DNA of 64,000 bases from Oegoconia quadripuncta (GCA_949316235.1 OX438742.1:13391315-13455314); one strand, 5' to 3'. Numbered from the stretch's first letter, positions 34,802 through 45,388 are shown. The notes: generated by a model not told the origin, from the sequence alone. Made by a program: numbers and translations.

Positions 34802-36073
34802 ACTGCTCGATGTCTTCCGATTGTTTAGTTTTCTTGTTTTGTTCCACCGTCATAATATCTGCACACATTATTGTATAATGTGTTTTTTTGCAGTAAAGAC
34901 ACTTGGGAAAACTTTTACATTTTTAACTGTATGATTATTTTTCAAACAAATTACGCAGGCTTTTTTATTTTTAATGAATTCTACTCGTTCTTTTAAAGTC
35001 ATCTTAGCCGCCTTGTGACACTCTAGAGCCGAATGATTGCCTTTCCCACATCACACGCATGACGAACCACCTTGCTTACTGGAACATTCCTTGCTTTGCT
35101 TGGATTCGGTCATAAAACATGCAGTGGGTGATTTCGGTTCTGCCAGAGTCATCTCATCAAACTCACGCATAGCTAATCTTATCCTTTCTTCAAACTCTAC
35201 CTCTTGCCTTAGGAACTGCATAAGCTTAGATAGGTCTCGCGTATCTGGTTGGTTGAGAAGCCATGCACGAAGAGTTTCTTCTAGTAGTGCCGACTCTATC
35301 ATGGGGAAGAGCATTGAAGCATACTTGTCCTTGCAGGTGGGTTTGAAGGTTATCGTACAGCATAGGCAAATTTTTAACCTCTTCCTTGCGTTGCATCAAA
35401 GAAAGCAGACCTCTCACATAGGTTTCTATGAGAACATCGTCTCTTGCGAACCTTGCCTTCAAAGCCTCGACAGCCTTACTATAATTTTGGGCATATGGAG
35501 GATAGCTTTCGACCAGTTGTCGTGCGCTGCTGTTCATGGTCATGGACTGAAGCAGATACTGGAATTTATCCCTAGAGTCAATGTCGGAATCCTCATGTAT
35601 CTTCTTAAATTGCCCCAGAATAGTAACCAAGACTTAATATTGCCGTCAAATTTTGTAAGCTCTAATTTAGGCATATTGCGAAATCGCGCCTTGCCTACCT
35701 TTGGATTTTGACATGATTCCGCTGAGTGTAGTGAGGAAACACTGTCACTGTGCGGCAGTGTTTTCGAAAACATCGATTTGACCTTATGCCACCTTATTGT
35801 ATATAACATGGACTTATCTTGATCTGCTTCGAATAAAGCTTCATCGAAGGCCTCGGCCGCACACCATAGATCCCGTATAGCCGCTTCACTTTCAAATAGG
35901 TTTGATGCGGTTTCCGATAATATTTCAAACAGTTGGTCGACGTTTTCATCTTTTGTCTCGACGGCCCTTTCTGTTTTATCGGTGAGACTGGTGAACTGTT
36001 TCCTGTAATGGGTACGTTTGCGCTTCCAAATTTTACGGTCGCCAGATGTCGGAAATCCAGTAAAGAAACACAA
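34802..36073 (-). pseudogene. BEL/Pao gag (copy B, inverted)
   Basis: On the minus strand from 36073: WKRKRTHYRKQFTSLTDK, then IRDLWCAAEAFDEALFEADQDKS, then LELTKFDGNIKSWLLFWG. A frameshift near 35620 leads into FQYLLQSMTMNSSARQLVESYP and NLPMLYDNLQTHLQ. Another break near 35320 leads into LLNQPDTRDLSKLMQFLRQE, and a further stop into MTLKERVEFIKNKKACVICL and the zinc segment at 34870-34990. Domain order equals copy A but the sequence differs enough to be a separate subfamily. No LTR is visible beyond 36075. Confidence 0.85.
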
Positions 36074-36139
36074 TTTAAGACAAGTCTAAAAAACCGATCA
36101 TTTATGGTACAGAGATAAAATTGACAGTGCCATTATTTT

Positions 36140-38165
36140 TCACGTTGCCAGAGCAACTACGTGACAGTCAGAGTTGTTTATGATAGCAAGGAGGTCTACG
36201 CAAGAGCGTTATAGACAGCGGTTCACAGAGATCCTTTATAAAAATAAATCTTGTAAGAATTACGTATGAAGTCTAGGAAAAAATAGATTATATCACACTG
36301 CCAATTCGGGGGATTTGAAACTAAGAAAAAAGAGTACAATATCCACAATATTCTTTTGAAAAGCGTCAATAACGATTATTGTTTAAATATGTCTGTAGTA
36401 GAGCAACCAAAGATTTGTAGTATTTTACCTAAGTTATCCAATGTTATAACTGAGCAACTACGTTTACAGGGTATTCTTCTATCTGCCATGTCTCCCGATG
36501 CGCCCGAAGACATCTCTATTTTGATAGGAGCTGACTATTCTAGCCTCATACTAACCGGTGATATGCTGTATCTAAATAACCGACTGACTGCAATAAGAAC
36601 AAAGTTAGGTTGGACTGTACAGGGTGTCGCAATAGGACTTTATAACTCAGTTTCTAATGTATCGACTTTAATCGCACTTCACTGTCTTTCAAAAATTGAT
36701 ATGTCGGACTTATGGACCTTAGAGACATTAGGCTAATCTCTAATGAGATCCCGTTGAACAAAGCTCCAAATCACAACGTGACCTCTAGGTCATCTATGGA
36801 CTTGACAGATCGAAGGACATCTAGACATAGATATAAAGGTTAAGGAGGAGTGCAGACATGAAACTCATTTACCATGGCGTGACCTCCCTCGACCTCAAAC
36901 AAACTCCGATCTTGCAAAGAAAAGATTGGATTCTACAATGAAACGTCTCAAACATTTAGATATGTTTGAAAAGTATGATGCAGTATTCAAAGAATTGCTG
37001 GATTTAAATATAATCGAAGAGGCTCCGGAACAAAACATCATCGGGCACTATATTCCTCACCATGCTGTTATTAGAGAATCGAGTCTCATGACAAAAATTC
37101 GACCAGTTTTTGATGCATCAGCTAAAGATAAATATTTTTAAATTAAATTCTTGTCTTGTGAAAGATCCGAATTTATTCGAATTAACTCCAGAATTATTAA
37201 TAGATTTCAGGAAGGAAGCCATCGGCGTCACTGCTGATATTACCAAAGCTTTCTTACAGATAGCTATCGTACCAGAAGACCGTGACTACCTTAGATTTTT
37301 ATGGTGAGCGGATATGGGCGACGAAGACAAAAAACTTGTCACCTATCGCCATAAACGGGTTATTTTTGGTGTTACTTCGAGTCCATTCCTGTTAGCTGCA
37401 ACGATAAACCATCATTTAGATCTTAACTGATCTTAAGAAATAGCCACCAAACTAAAAAAAATCATACTATTATGCGTGACAAGCGTAAAATCTGGAGAAG
37501 CTATGCAAAAATTCATTAATGAATCTAAGAAATAAATGATTAAAGGTAAATTTGACCTCAGAGGATGGGTAACCAGCCCCATTAAAGTCGACGAAAAAAT
37601 AGATAATATTGAGAGTAAAAGAAATAAGAGCTCTTACCTCTAACGCCACCTGGAAGCATATTCCCGGTACTTTGAATCCAGCCGACTTGCCGTCAAGGGG
37701 CACGAACCCCAAGAGGCTTTTAGAAAGTCGTTGGTGGGACGGTCCGTCGTGGTTACTATCCGGAGAAAATGAATGGCCCGCCTCACACTTCACACCAGAC
37801 TCTATTTCCAAAGAAGTTGATGAACAAAGAAACAAAAGGGTTCTGACGATGTAAATTAAAAAAGAGATAGACGAACTAATAGGACAACTCAAAAATTTCT
37901 CATCATACATTAACATATTTCGAACTATCGACTGGATGTTACGTATGAGAAGAAGACCCAAGCTGTCTCCTATCATCTATCCTACTTCTGAGTTAACCTA
38001 AGAAGAATGCGAGTACGCTGAAAAAGTGTTAGTAAAACTAATTCAACAGAAATATGAGTCCCGAATTATAAATGATAAAGTTCTACTTACCTATGTTGAT
38101 GAGAATGGCATTATTAGATTACAAACGAAAGTAGGATTAGGTAGTGAGCATCGATATTTTAAGTT
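36140..38165 (+). pseudogene. BEL/Pao pol (copy A continued), internally deleted
   Basis: Protease: VIDSGSQRSFIK near 36205 and QFGGFETKKKE near 36300. DUF1758-like segment 36356-36736: VVEQPKICSILP, ISILIGADYS and KLGWTVQG. RT: HYIPHHAVI, IRPVFDASAKD, NSCLVKDPNLFELTP, GVTADITKAFLQI and DYLRFLW at 36926-37307, ending before the YxDD motif. Pre-integrase: WKHIPGTLNPADLPSRG, SRWWDGPSW at 37609-37790, then IDWMLRMRRRPK and LIQQKYESRIIN to 38150. RNase H and the integrase core are deleted, and the tail jumps straight to the LTR remnant. Several frameshifts. Confidence 0.85.
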
Positions 38166-38169
38166 TCAA

Positions 38170-38257
38170 CTTTTAATGTCAAAAAAAATGTGTACGTTTG
38201 GGTTAATAAATTTCAATAAAAACTGAAGACCAGAGCCTCACCGCTTTATTCGCAACA
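38170..38257 (+). repeat. Truncated 3' LTR of BEL/Pao copy A
   Basis: 88 bp matching the end of the 5' LTR, from CTTTTAATGT to TTTATTCGCAACA. The first third of the LTR is missing, removed by the same deletion that ended pol. Confidence 0.8.
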
Positions 38258-38262
38258 CCCAC

Positions 38263-38600
38263 ATTGCGCACTGGAGTTCACCGCATAGATCGGCTATGTT
38301 AGCCATCTTCGAGCGCACCAGCTCAAAACCGATTAGGAGTCGAAGTGGTCGCCATGGCCGAAATCGGCCGGAAGCACCATCATCATTGACATCATTTTTT
38401 TTTTTTTTTTATTGTAATTTATTTGTATTTTTCTTATCTGCCAATTTAGTGACATTTATTTTTTTAAATTTTTTACTTGTAAACTCGAATAATTGTTGTA
38501 TAATTTTATATTAATCGTGTGATTGGGAACCACCCGTGTAATTAAATAAATTCCAATTACAATATGGAGTGTGATGGCGAAGGTGGCAACCACGTGCGTT
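38263..38600. other. Linker with T-run, possible retroelement leader
   Basis: A GC-rich segment (38263-38390, GTCGCCATGGCCGAAATCGG and flanks) ends in a T-run at 38395-38411, then AT-rich DNA leads up to the second Copia gag. Its right part may be the Copia leader. No LTR could be delimited. Confidence 0.3.
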
Positions 38601-38607
38601 TGCCTCA

Positions 38608-39470
38608 TTGCCTCCTGTCATGTCCAATCAGATAGAGAAATTGGAGAGCGCATCGAACTATCATGCTTGGCGAATGTTATTAATTCTCAAAGGCCTATGG
38701 GATACTGTGAATTCAGATTCCGATACGGTGCAAGATAATGCGCATGATAACCGAGCATTGGCGAGAATTTCTTTCTCAATTAAACCCTGTTTGTACCAAT
38801 ATGTACGTACCTAGTGCGATAACAGCTAGTAAGCCTGGAAGGCGCTCGCCGCACTGTTCGAGGTCTAGGTCTATACAGACGAGTATTGTTACTTCGCGAA
38901 CTTCACCATGCAAGATATGAAGATCACATAAATATATCCAAATATCATGAACTTGGTACATCAGCTGGCAAATATAGCAAATATAGAAACACCGAAGTGG
39001 CCGAATTGCTACTGAGCGGACTGTCTCAAAGCTCACAAGGTACATGTTTCCGAACGTATTTGTGGACATTGAAAAAGTTCCATGCTGGCCTAGAAGTGCA
39101 AGAAAAACAGAATGTGCCAGCCCCATCGCAACCGCGGGGTGCCGTAGAAACCGGCAAAGGGAAAGACATGCCCGGTGCATACCACCAAGCACCTAGCTAG
39201 GGGCACCCGCATGGTGGGGATGTCACGAGCAACAGCATTCCTAAAGAAGGTTGGCGTCATGCAAGCGGCCGGCTACAAAACACTGCCAAAACCTCTACAC
39301 CATGACATGCGTTCAAGAAATGTGTGCAATAGAGCTAAGGCGTACCCCAGAGGCGACGCGCAAACTCGGCGGATGCAAAAAATGGACAAGGGTTGTTACA
39401 TCAGGGTCGGGTGCAACGTAAGAAGCGAGTCCAGGAGGTACCGTCTATTTCCACCTGTTCTGTTGATTAG
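38608..39470 (+). pseudogene. Copia gag fragment 2
   Basis: Starts MSNQIEKLESASNYHAWRM with GLWDTVN shortly after, the UBN2-type gag N-terminus of Copia elements. Frame breaks follow near 38805 and 38880, and then LLLRELHHARYEDH-like, KYSKYRNTEVAELLLSGLSQS and a basic tail. The protease and pol are absent; a palindromic repeat array takes over at 39480. The sequence family differs from Copia fragment 1. Confidence 0.65.
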
Positions 39471-39477
39471 TTTTGCC

Positions 39478-39560
39478 GGCAGAACTACTGGGAATTTTTA
39501 TCCCACTAGTTCTGCTAATAGAACAAATGGGAATGAATTTCCCAGTAGTTCTGTTCATAA
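39478..39560. repeat. Alternating palindromic repeat array
   Basis: Two 33-bp imperfect palindromes, 39481-39513 and 39520-39552, separated by 6 bp. Each consists of GAACTACTGGGA-type and TCCCA-TAGTTC-type arms. The same 12-bp arm recurs at 23.0-23.46 kb. Confidence 0.75.
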
Positions 39561-39599
39561 AACTTGTGATTGAAAAACGATTGAGGTTTGCAAGTTGGA

Positions 39600-40265
39600 A
39601 TGTGGGGGGGAATTAAGTGGGGGTGTTATAGTACTGGCTACTTAGGTATTCTCTTTATGAAATTGTATCATGTAGCCGACTTTACTTTTCTCTAGAAGAA
39701 AAATGTCATTAACTATTCTGACAATACAAATTGTTTCCGGAAAAACAAGTAGGTACCTATTTACCTAAGTCTAAAATTTCTGCTAGTTTATTTTAATTTA
39801 ATTTATTCGCTGCACGCGCCGCAGCGCATGACATATATGACATTATTTTACCTGATGGCAAAGAAATAGGCCGGATCACTGCCAGCGCCGGTGTAGCTAC
39901 AGAAGTTTTTCGGTTGTATTATTAACGAAGTTACGAGACACAGTCAGGTTATGTAGGTATCCTCTACTATATAAGTAGGGTCCAAGCAGTGTCTCCAACG
40001 CGTAAACAGAGAATAGTTATCTCCAACATTCTGTGTCAAAATTACGGTGTTACCAGTCCAAAATTACGGTATATCGTAAAGAATTACGGTAAACAATAAA
40101 TTATAAATTTGGTAAAATTACGATAGATTTCCAGGATATAAAATTCTTTAATTTAAAGCTTTTATTATTTAATTTTCCTACGTAACTTCTCATCGTCTAA
40201 TTATTTTAATTCTTAACTTAGAAAAATATATTTTTTGTTGTAGTAGAAAATCAGCAGATTAATAC
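39600..40265. other. Unassigned; short AATTACGG repeats
   Basis: No gene recognised. AAATTACGGT-type 9-mers recur at about 40039, 40061, 40080 and (variant) 40114. A GGTA-rich AT stretch follows. Confidence 0.3.
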
Positions 40266-40408
40266 TTAGAGTCCGCGCCACCACTCAAGTCCGGCGACAA
40301 AAACTGGAACTAAATGTGACAGCTCCGCCATCTTGTAGTTTGTCAGGAGTGTGCGTTGCGAGTGTTATTAGTAGATTTTTATTGCTTTTTCTTGAAATCA
40401 GATTGATT

Positions 40409-42032
40409 ATGCAGCAGATAGTGGTAAGAAGTGCAGCCCGAGAAGTGATTCTTAAGGTGAAAGAGTTTTGTGAAATGGAGCAGAAAAATAAAGAAGTTTT
40501 GATCCCTTTACAAAATGTTCAAATGCGAGTCGCTGCCATGACAGGTAAATTTTAGGGTTGCAAGGGTGTCGACGTTTGCCCTATGAATGGGTAACGTGTT
40601 TCTTTTAGCTCATGTAATTGTGCATTATTATTCGTGCAATAAAGTTCGTTTTTTATTCCAATACAGTTCACTATATATTCTTTTTAAAGTAATCATCACA
40701 TTTTAAGACTAATGTCATATTTTAATTTTTACTGATAATAAGAATATATGTATACTTAGATCTTTTTCTGATTTTAGGTGTTTCTATCAAAACGTTGTCA
40801 AGAATTACCAAGGAAGGAAATATAGCTGCGAGGACTTAAAAAAAAATTGTTACTCCAGGTAAAAGTCGTCCACAACACAAAAAACATGATTTGGATGATT
40901 TCGATTTATGTGTTATACGCCAAAAAATACATTTTTTCTATGTTGTGAAGAAAGAATTGCCAACTGTAAATAAAGTGAGTTTGGAATTAAAACGAGATAT
41001 AAATTATCAGGGGAGTAACACAACTTTGCGAAGAATATTGAAACAAATAGGTTTCAGATTCAAACGCTGTCAGTCTAAACGTAAAGTGCTGATAGAACGA
41101 TTTGATATTACTGCTTGGCATGCCAGTTATATTGAAAGAATGAGAAAAAATAGACTAGACAAGATACCTGTGGTGTTCTTAGATGAAACTTACATTCATC
41201 CGACATATCATGCAAAAAGCTGTTGGCAAAGCAAAGAAGAAGATGGAGTATTGATTTCAGAATCAGCTGGAAAACGTTTTATAATTGCACACGCGGGTTC
41301 GGAGACCGGATTTGTTGAAAATGCATTGTTAATTTTTAGATCGCAATCGCAATCTGCAGATTATCACGATGATATGAATGCTACAAACTTTTTGAAATGG
41401 ATGACTGAAAAAGTAATGCCAAATCTGCCACAAAAATCTCTTGTGGTAATGGATAATGCACCTTATCACTGCACTCAGATCAACAAAGCTCCTACAATGT
41501 CAAGTCTAAAATCACATATGCAAGATTGGTTAAGACAAAAACAAATTTTCTTTGAAGAGACTTGGACAAAACCAGTTTTATATGATATTATAAAAAGAAA
41601 CAAAGAACCGCCAGTTTTTGCAATTGACGAACTATTGAAGCAACACGATCACGAAGTGGTTAAATTACCTCCGTACCTCTGTGACCTAAATCCAATCGAA
41701 AAAATATGGAGTCTGGCAAAAAGACGCGTTGCTGAAAAAAATGTATCTCAAGACCCAAAAACATAATTGAATTGACAGAAGCCGCTTTTGCCAGCATCAC
41801 GTCAGAAGACTGGCGCATTCAGTGCAAACATGTGGAGCATGTTGAAGATGAGTACTTAAAAATGATGGATTAATTGATGTGGAAATGGAAAGGTTGATAA
41901 TATCAACAGAGAGTGATAGCGATACTGATTCTGATCATGACAGCGAATTCGAAGAATTGAGCGATAGTGATTGCGATATGTCTGGTATAAAAGAATTAAA
42001 TCATGATGACCATACTTATTGCAATAAAATAT
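40409..42032 (+). pseudogene. Spliced IS630/Tc1-mariner-type transposase, lightly damaged
   Basis: Exon 1 (40409-40544) encodes MQQIVVRSAAREVILKVKEF to AAMTG. GT at 40545 and AG at 40776-40777 bound an intron, and exon 2 resumes with VSIKTLSRITKEGN, completing an N-terminal helix-turn-helix. The DDE domain has VVFLDETYIHP (first Asp, about 41186), LVVMDNAPYH (second Asp, about 41450) and LNPIEKIW (Glu, about 41698). I count 81 residues between the second Asp and the Glu, far more than the 34 of Tc1. Lesions: in-frame TAA at 40837, a one-base shift near 41760 and another near 41870. Beyond these lie the QCKHVEHVEDEYLKM tail and an acidic Asp/Ser-rich C-terminus ending at 42032. Confidence 0.8.
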
Positions 42033-42298
42033 AAGTTATATTTAAAAATATTATCAGTATGTTTCGCCAAGACATTTTAAATTTGTATTTGTTTTGTAAC
42101 GATATTGTGATAATTAAAAAAAGGCTGTAGAGTTTCTTTGGCACTTCTTGTCTACAGACCTGTCGAAGTGGCGGACAAAAAATGTAATTACTATCAAATA
42201 ATGTACTAATAGTGTACCAAGTTTGATTAAATGAATTATGACTTAATACATAATTAAATCTGGATTGATGTAGTTTCATTTATAAAAGTCTTATATTT

Positions 42299-42347
42299 AT
42301 TTATTTAAACTTAAAACTAAAAGCCTTAGTTTTAAGTTTAAATAAAT
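42299..42347. repeat. Perfect 22-bp hairpin with 5-nt loop
   Basis: Arms 42299-42320 and 42326-42347 are perfectly complementary, and the loop is AAGCC. It lies inside the IS630-type transposon, downstream of its transposase. Confidence 0.9.
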
Positions 42348-42869
42348 TAATTAATTAAGTTGATGGGATGCGGGGGAAAATAATACTGCTTACTGGCAAT
42401 ATTTTGTTAGACGACAGAGGCGCCGCGGCTATCGGACTTGAGTGGTGGCGCGGACTCTAGCTACAATTTTTTATCTGAGAGCTGAGATTCGGTATAATAT
42501 ATTCGGCTTCTACTAAAAATGCTTTAATTACATATTTTACTACAATAATGCCGTAGGTCCAATTTTATCTTAACAAAATGTCTACTAAAAGTCAAAATTA
42601 TAGTCACCCTTTTTGTTTTTCATACAAAGTTTAATGTCGATTTGTGTCTCATTAAGTGGACTGGGAGCCAATTCTCGCGCCTTTGATATTCCAACTCGAT
42701 ATTTATCGAAAAAACATGGCGGATATCAACTAATCTCGATGTTCAGTATTCTCGTGATATCAAATGTGATATTATTATTTATCCAGCGTTAGCACTCGAT
42801 ACGCAACGAGTGGTCAAGCGTTGCCGATACCACATATCCTGTGTGTGATATTACTCACTCTTCGCCATT

Positions 42870-43060
42870 CAGTCCAATCTTTTTTGGCACCGGGTATCGA
42901 ATTTAATTCTAAGGCAAGAGCTGCCCATCTTGCCTCTGCTACTTTCTTCGTGAAACTAGCAGAAAATTTGCCACCACGCAGTTCATCATCAGCATAACTG
43001 TTGGATGAGCCGCGTCTTTTGGGGATTTGTTGGATATCCCTTCCTCTTCTTCGGCGCAGG
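42870..43060 (-). pseudogene. Myb/SANT-like (zeste-type) exon, degraded
   Basis: Minus-strand translation gives ELRGGKFSASFTKKVAEARW, then ALALELNSIPGAKKDWTEWRR, and then a GTGAGT donor-like site. This parallels exon 1 of the zeste-like gene at 50728-50928, which also ends in EWRQ followed by GTGAGT. Upstream residues do not match the domain start, so the exon is truncated. No downstream exon was found. Confidence 0.6.
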
Positions 43061-43414
43061 TTCCATAATTTTAAGGTGTAAATGAGTAATAAATCAGTAA
43101 ATAAACTAAAAACTTCTGTCTGAGATGAGATAAAATAAAAAACCAAAGAGTATACAACACCCTGCAATGATTATAGCTTAGAACAATGACAATAGAAAAA
43201 GCGCGGGAAATTTCGGTTGGACCGGGTGTATTTTTTCGCGTTAAAATTTTAAAATTATTTTTTTATGACTTAGTCGGTTCAGATCACTACACCTTGTATT
43301 AGTAAATATTTGTTATTTGTAGTGTATATATTATATATTTGTGTAATATCTTTCTATTTATCGGTAAGTTTTTGGACATATTTGTAATATAGGTCGCTAC
43401 AAGCCTCGGGTCGT

Positions 43415-44791
43415 ATGAACGACCCGCCTAGTGACCCATTGGGGGATTTAGGCTCTGGCTTAAATCCCCCTGTTGCTAGCTATATAACTATTGATGGAAG
43501 TGGTAAGGATTCTGATGAGTCTGTAGCGGCAAGCGGAAGGGAAACGGATACATCAATTTCTGAAAAAGTATCTTCGCGTAAAAGACGTTCACATAAACAT
43601 AGAGTGTGTAAACAATGCCATAAAACGAAGCGAAGTAGACAAGGAGTGATTCCCGAAGGATCCTCTATTCTTGACTCAGAGTGTATTTGCCACTCCAAAT
43701 CTGAAACAAACAAAGATTCTGATATAACATTAGTCTCACAGTCTGTGTCCCAACAGGTTCCCATTACTCAGTCATTAAATCAATCGCTCTCACAAGACTC
43801 AAAGAAAGCTGAAGAGACTTCCCATGTGCAAATAGGTAGGAAGGAGTACCAACCCTCAGATGTAGGTCCTTATATAGTTCATGTGCAACATATAACTGAA
43901 GCAGAGAACAGTGGCACCATTCTGCACCCTATTGCTTTTGGTAATTTTCTGAAAAATAATAAGTTCCAAAATATTGTTCCTGGCAGTGTTAAGAGAATCG
44001 GTAGAAACAAATGTGTTGTTGCTTTCACTAACCCACTTCATGCCAATTTATTTATAAACAGTAACTTATTACCCTTGAACAGGTTTAAAGCTTTTTTGCC
44101 AACATTCAATGTCACACATATGGGCTTGGCCAGAGGTGTTCCATCTGACTGGAGTATTGAAGAAGTCAAGGAAAATATTTCAACTCCCATTGGTACTGGT
44201 GACGTATTAAAAATTAGACGATTGAACTATAAAGTACAAGTAAATGGGTCATCTACTTGGAAGCCATCCCAAACTATTGTAATAACATTTGATGGTCAAG
44301 CCCTCCCAAAAAGGATTTACATGTGTTATAATGCTCTTCCGGTTGAAACTTATGTATTCCCTACAATCCAATGTTTCCAATGTTGTCGATTTGGCCATAC
44401 CAAAAATCAATGTCGATCGTCTCTCCCCAGATGCTATAAGTGTGGTCAAAATCATTTTGGAGAATTCTGCTCCATAGAAGAGGATTCTGCCTCTTGTATT
44501 AATTGTTCAGGATGTCACTTTGCTACTAATAAGTTTTGTCCTGAATTTAAACGACAAATTGCCAAGATTCGGATTCGGGACTCCTCATTATGTGAATGCG
44601 GACTAGATGACGGTGACTTAAATCATATCTTCCTTGCTTGCCCCCTGTACGATCACTCCCCTCTATTCTTTTGCCTGAGCATTCTTAAGGTTCCATTTCC
44701 CACACACATGCCAGCCCTCTTAGCATTTAGTGATCCAAACATTTTCAGGGTACTCTCCATGTTCTGTCAAGAAAACGACATTAAACTATAA
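43415..44791 (+). CDS. LINE ORF1 fused in frame to an RT C-terminal tail
   Basis: 458 codons. Residues 1-170 are hydrophilic with a basic patch (SRKRRSHKHRVCKQCHKTKR). The centre is the nucleocapsid-like part. Three zinc knuckles follow at about 320-375: CFQCCRFGHTKNQC, CYKCGQNHFGEFC and CINCSGCHFATNKFC. At CPEFKRQ (about residue 381) the native ORF1 is broken and the frame continues without a stop into KIRIRDSSLCECGLDDGDLN and HIFLACPLYDH. This is the C-terminal Cys/His tail of a related ORF2, and it ends at 44791. ORF1 proteins package LINE RNA; whether the fusion is made is unknown. Confidence 0.8.
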   Translation: MNDPPSDPLGDLGSGLNPPVASYITIDGSGKDSDESVAASGRETDTSISEKVSSRKRRSHKHRVCKQCHKTKRSRQGVIPEGSSILDSECICHSKSETNKDSDITLVSQSVSQQVPITQSLNQSLSQDSKKAEETSHVQIGRKEYQPSDVGPYIVHVQHITEAENSGTILHPIAFGNFLKNNKFQNIVPGSVKRIGRNKCVVAFTNPLHANLFINSNLLPLNRFKAFLPTFNVTHMGLARGVPSDWSIEEVKENISTPIGTGDVLKIRRLNYKVQVNGSSTWKPSQTIVITFDGQALPKRIYMCYNALPVETYVFPTIQCFQCCRFGHTKNQCRSSLPRCYKCGQNHFGEFCSIEEDSASCINCSGCHFATNKFCPEFKRQIAKIRIRDSSLCECGLDDGDLNHIFLACPLYDHSPLFFCLSILKVPFPTHMPALLAFSDPNIFRVLSMFCQENDIKL

Positions 44792-45025
44792 ATATTGAGA
44801 ATTTAACTTTTTCTAAGCGTTTTCTTTTCTAACAGTCAAGTATTCGTGTTCCGTCCCCTAACCTACTAATAAATAATGAATTCTCTCCTTTTGCCTTTTA
44901 CTCGTCTTCGTATTTAGAACTAATCTGATATGGGCCTATCCGGTCGTTTCTAAAGAAATTGACGTGATACTGGCAGAAATGTCCAAGTGGGACAAATTGC
45001 CATAAAAAAAAAAAAAAAAAAAAAA
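44557..45025 (+). mobile_element. 5'-truncated related LINE inserted in ORF1
   Basis: Starts in ORF2 C-terminal coding sequence (TTGCCAAGATTCGG, cf. TTGCCAAATTACAT in the host LINE at 48881), runs through a stop and 3' UTR, and ends in an A-run (45004-45025). Host ORF1 resumes at GACATTAAGCACAC in the same frame. GACAAATTGCC occurs at the left junction (44553-44563) and just before the A-run (44991-45001), either microhomology or coincidence. No clean TSD can be read because the target was A-rich. Confidence 0.75.
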
Positions 45026-45388
45026 GACATTAAGCACACAATGGCTCATTCATGTATTTCCTATGCTGAGGCAAGTAAAGTTCACCCTGCTGTTTCAAAA
45101 TCTTATGCTGAAATTCTTGCTGCTGCTCCAACTAAGCCCAATACAGATTTCACTTTTCCTTATCATCCCAAATCTTCTTCCCCCACTAAAAAAACAGTGT
45201 TTTTAAAACCAAGGTCTCCTCCCAAGTCTGTGAAGGGCTATGACAGAGCAGCTCATAATGCACTCATTCGTCAATTTCAGGCTCCAACCCCAGCTAATGG
45301 ATGTGCCTTGACAAATGATTCTGGTAGGAAAGAAGAGAGTGGTATTAACGAACAATTAACTGATGTCGTTGTTTGTCTTATTAATTAA
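45026..45388 (+). pseudogene. C-terminal part of LINE ORF1
   Basis: Reads DIKHTMAHSCISYAEASKVH, then SKSYAEILAAAPTKP, then a basic, proline-rich tail to the stop at 45388. It is the natural continuation of CPEFKRQ before the insertion and is in the same frame. Without the insertion ORF1 would be about 500 codons. Confidence 0.75.

Larger units (their letters stand above)
40269..42457 (+). mobile_element. IS630/Tc1-mariner-type transposon, nearly complete
   Basis: Perfect 25-bp terminal inverted repeats at 40269-40293 and 42433-42457 (outer end GAGTCCGCGCCACCAC, inner end CAAGTCCG), each flanked by TA (40267-40268, 42458-42459). The 2,189-bp length accommodates one spliced transposase gene. 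Insertion at TA places it in the IS630-Tc1-mariner superfamily. A perfect hairpin lies in the 3' part (42299-42347). Confidence 0.9.

Noticed and set aside
35037..35711. 224-codon plus-strand ORF
   Set aside because: It is antisense to the inverted BEL gag, whose minus-strand frames carry the conserved gag motifs.
37470..37976. 168-codon minus-strand ORF
   Set aside because: It overlaps plus-strand BEL pol sequence with recognisable RT/integrase motifs; the minus frame shows none.
38776..39192. 138-codon minus-strand ORF
   Set aside because: It overlaps the plus-strand Copia gag and has no motif.
42664..42678. TSD for the outer TIR element
   Set aside because: Bases outside the two ends (ACT and TGA) do not match as a 3-bp duplication, so I do not claim one.
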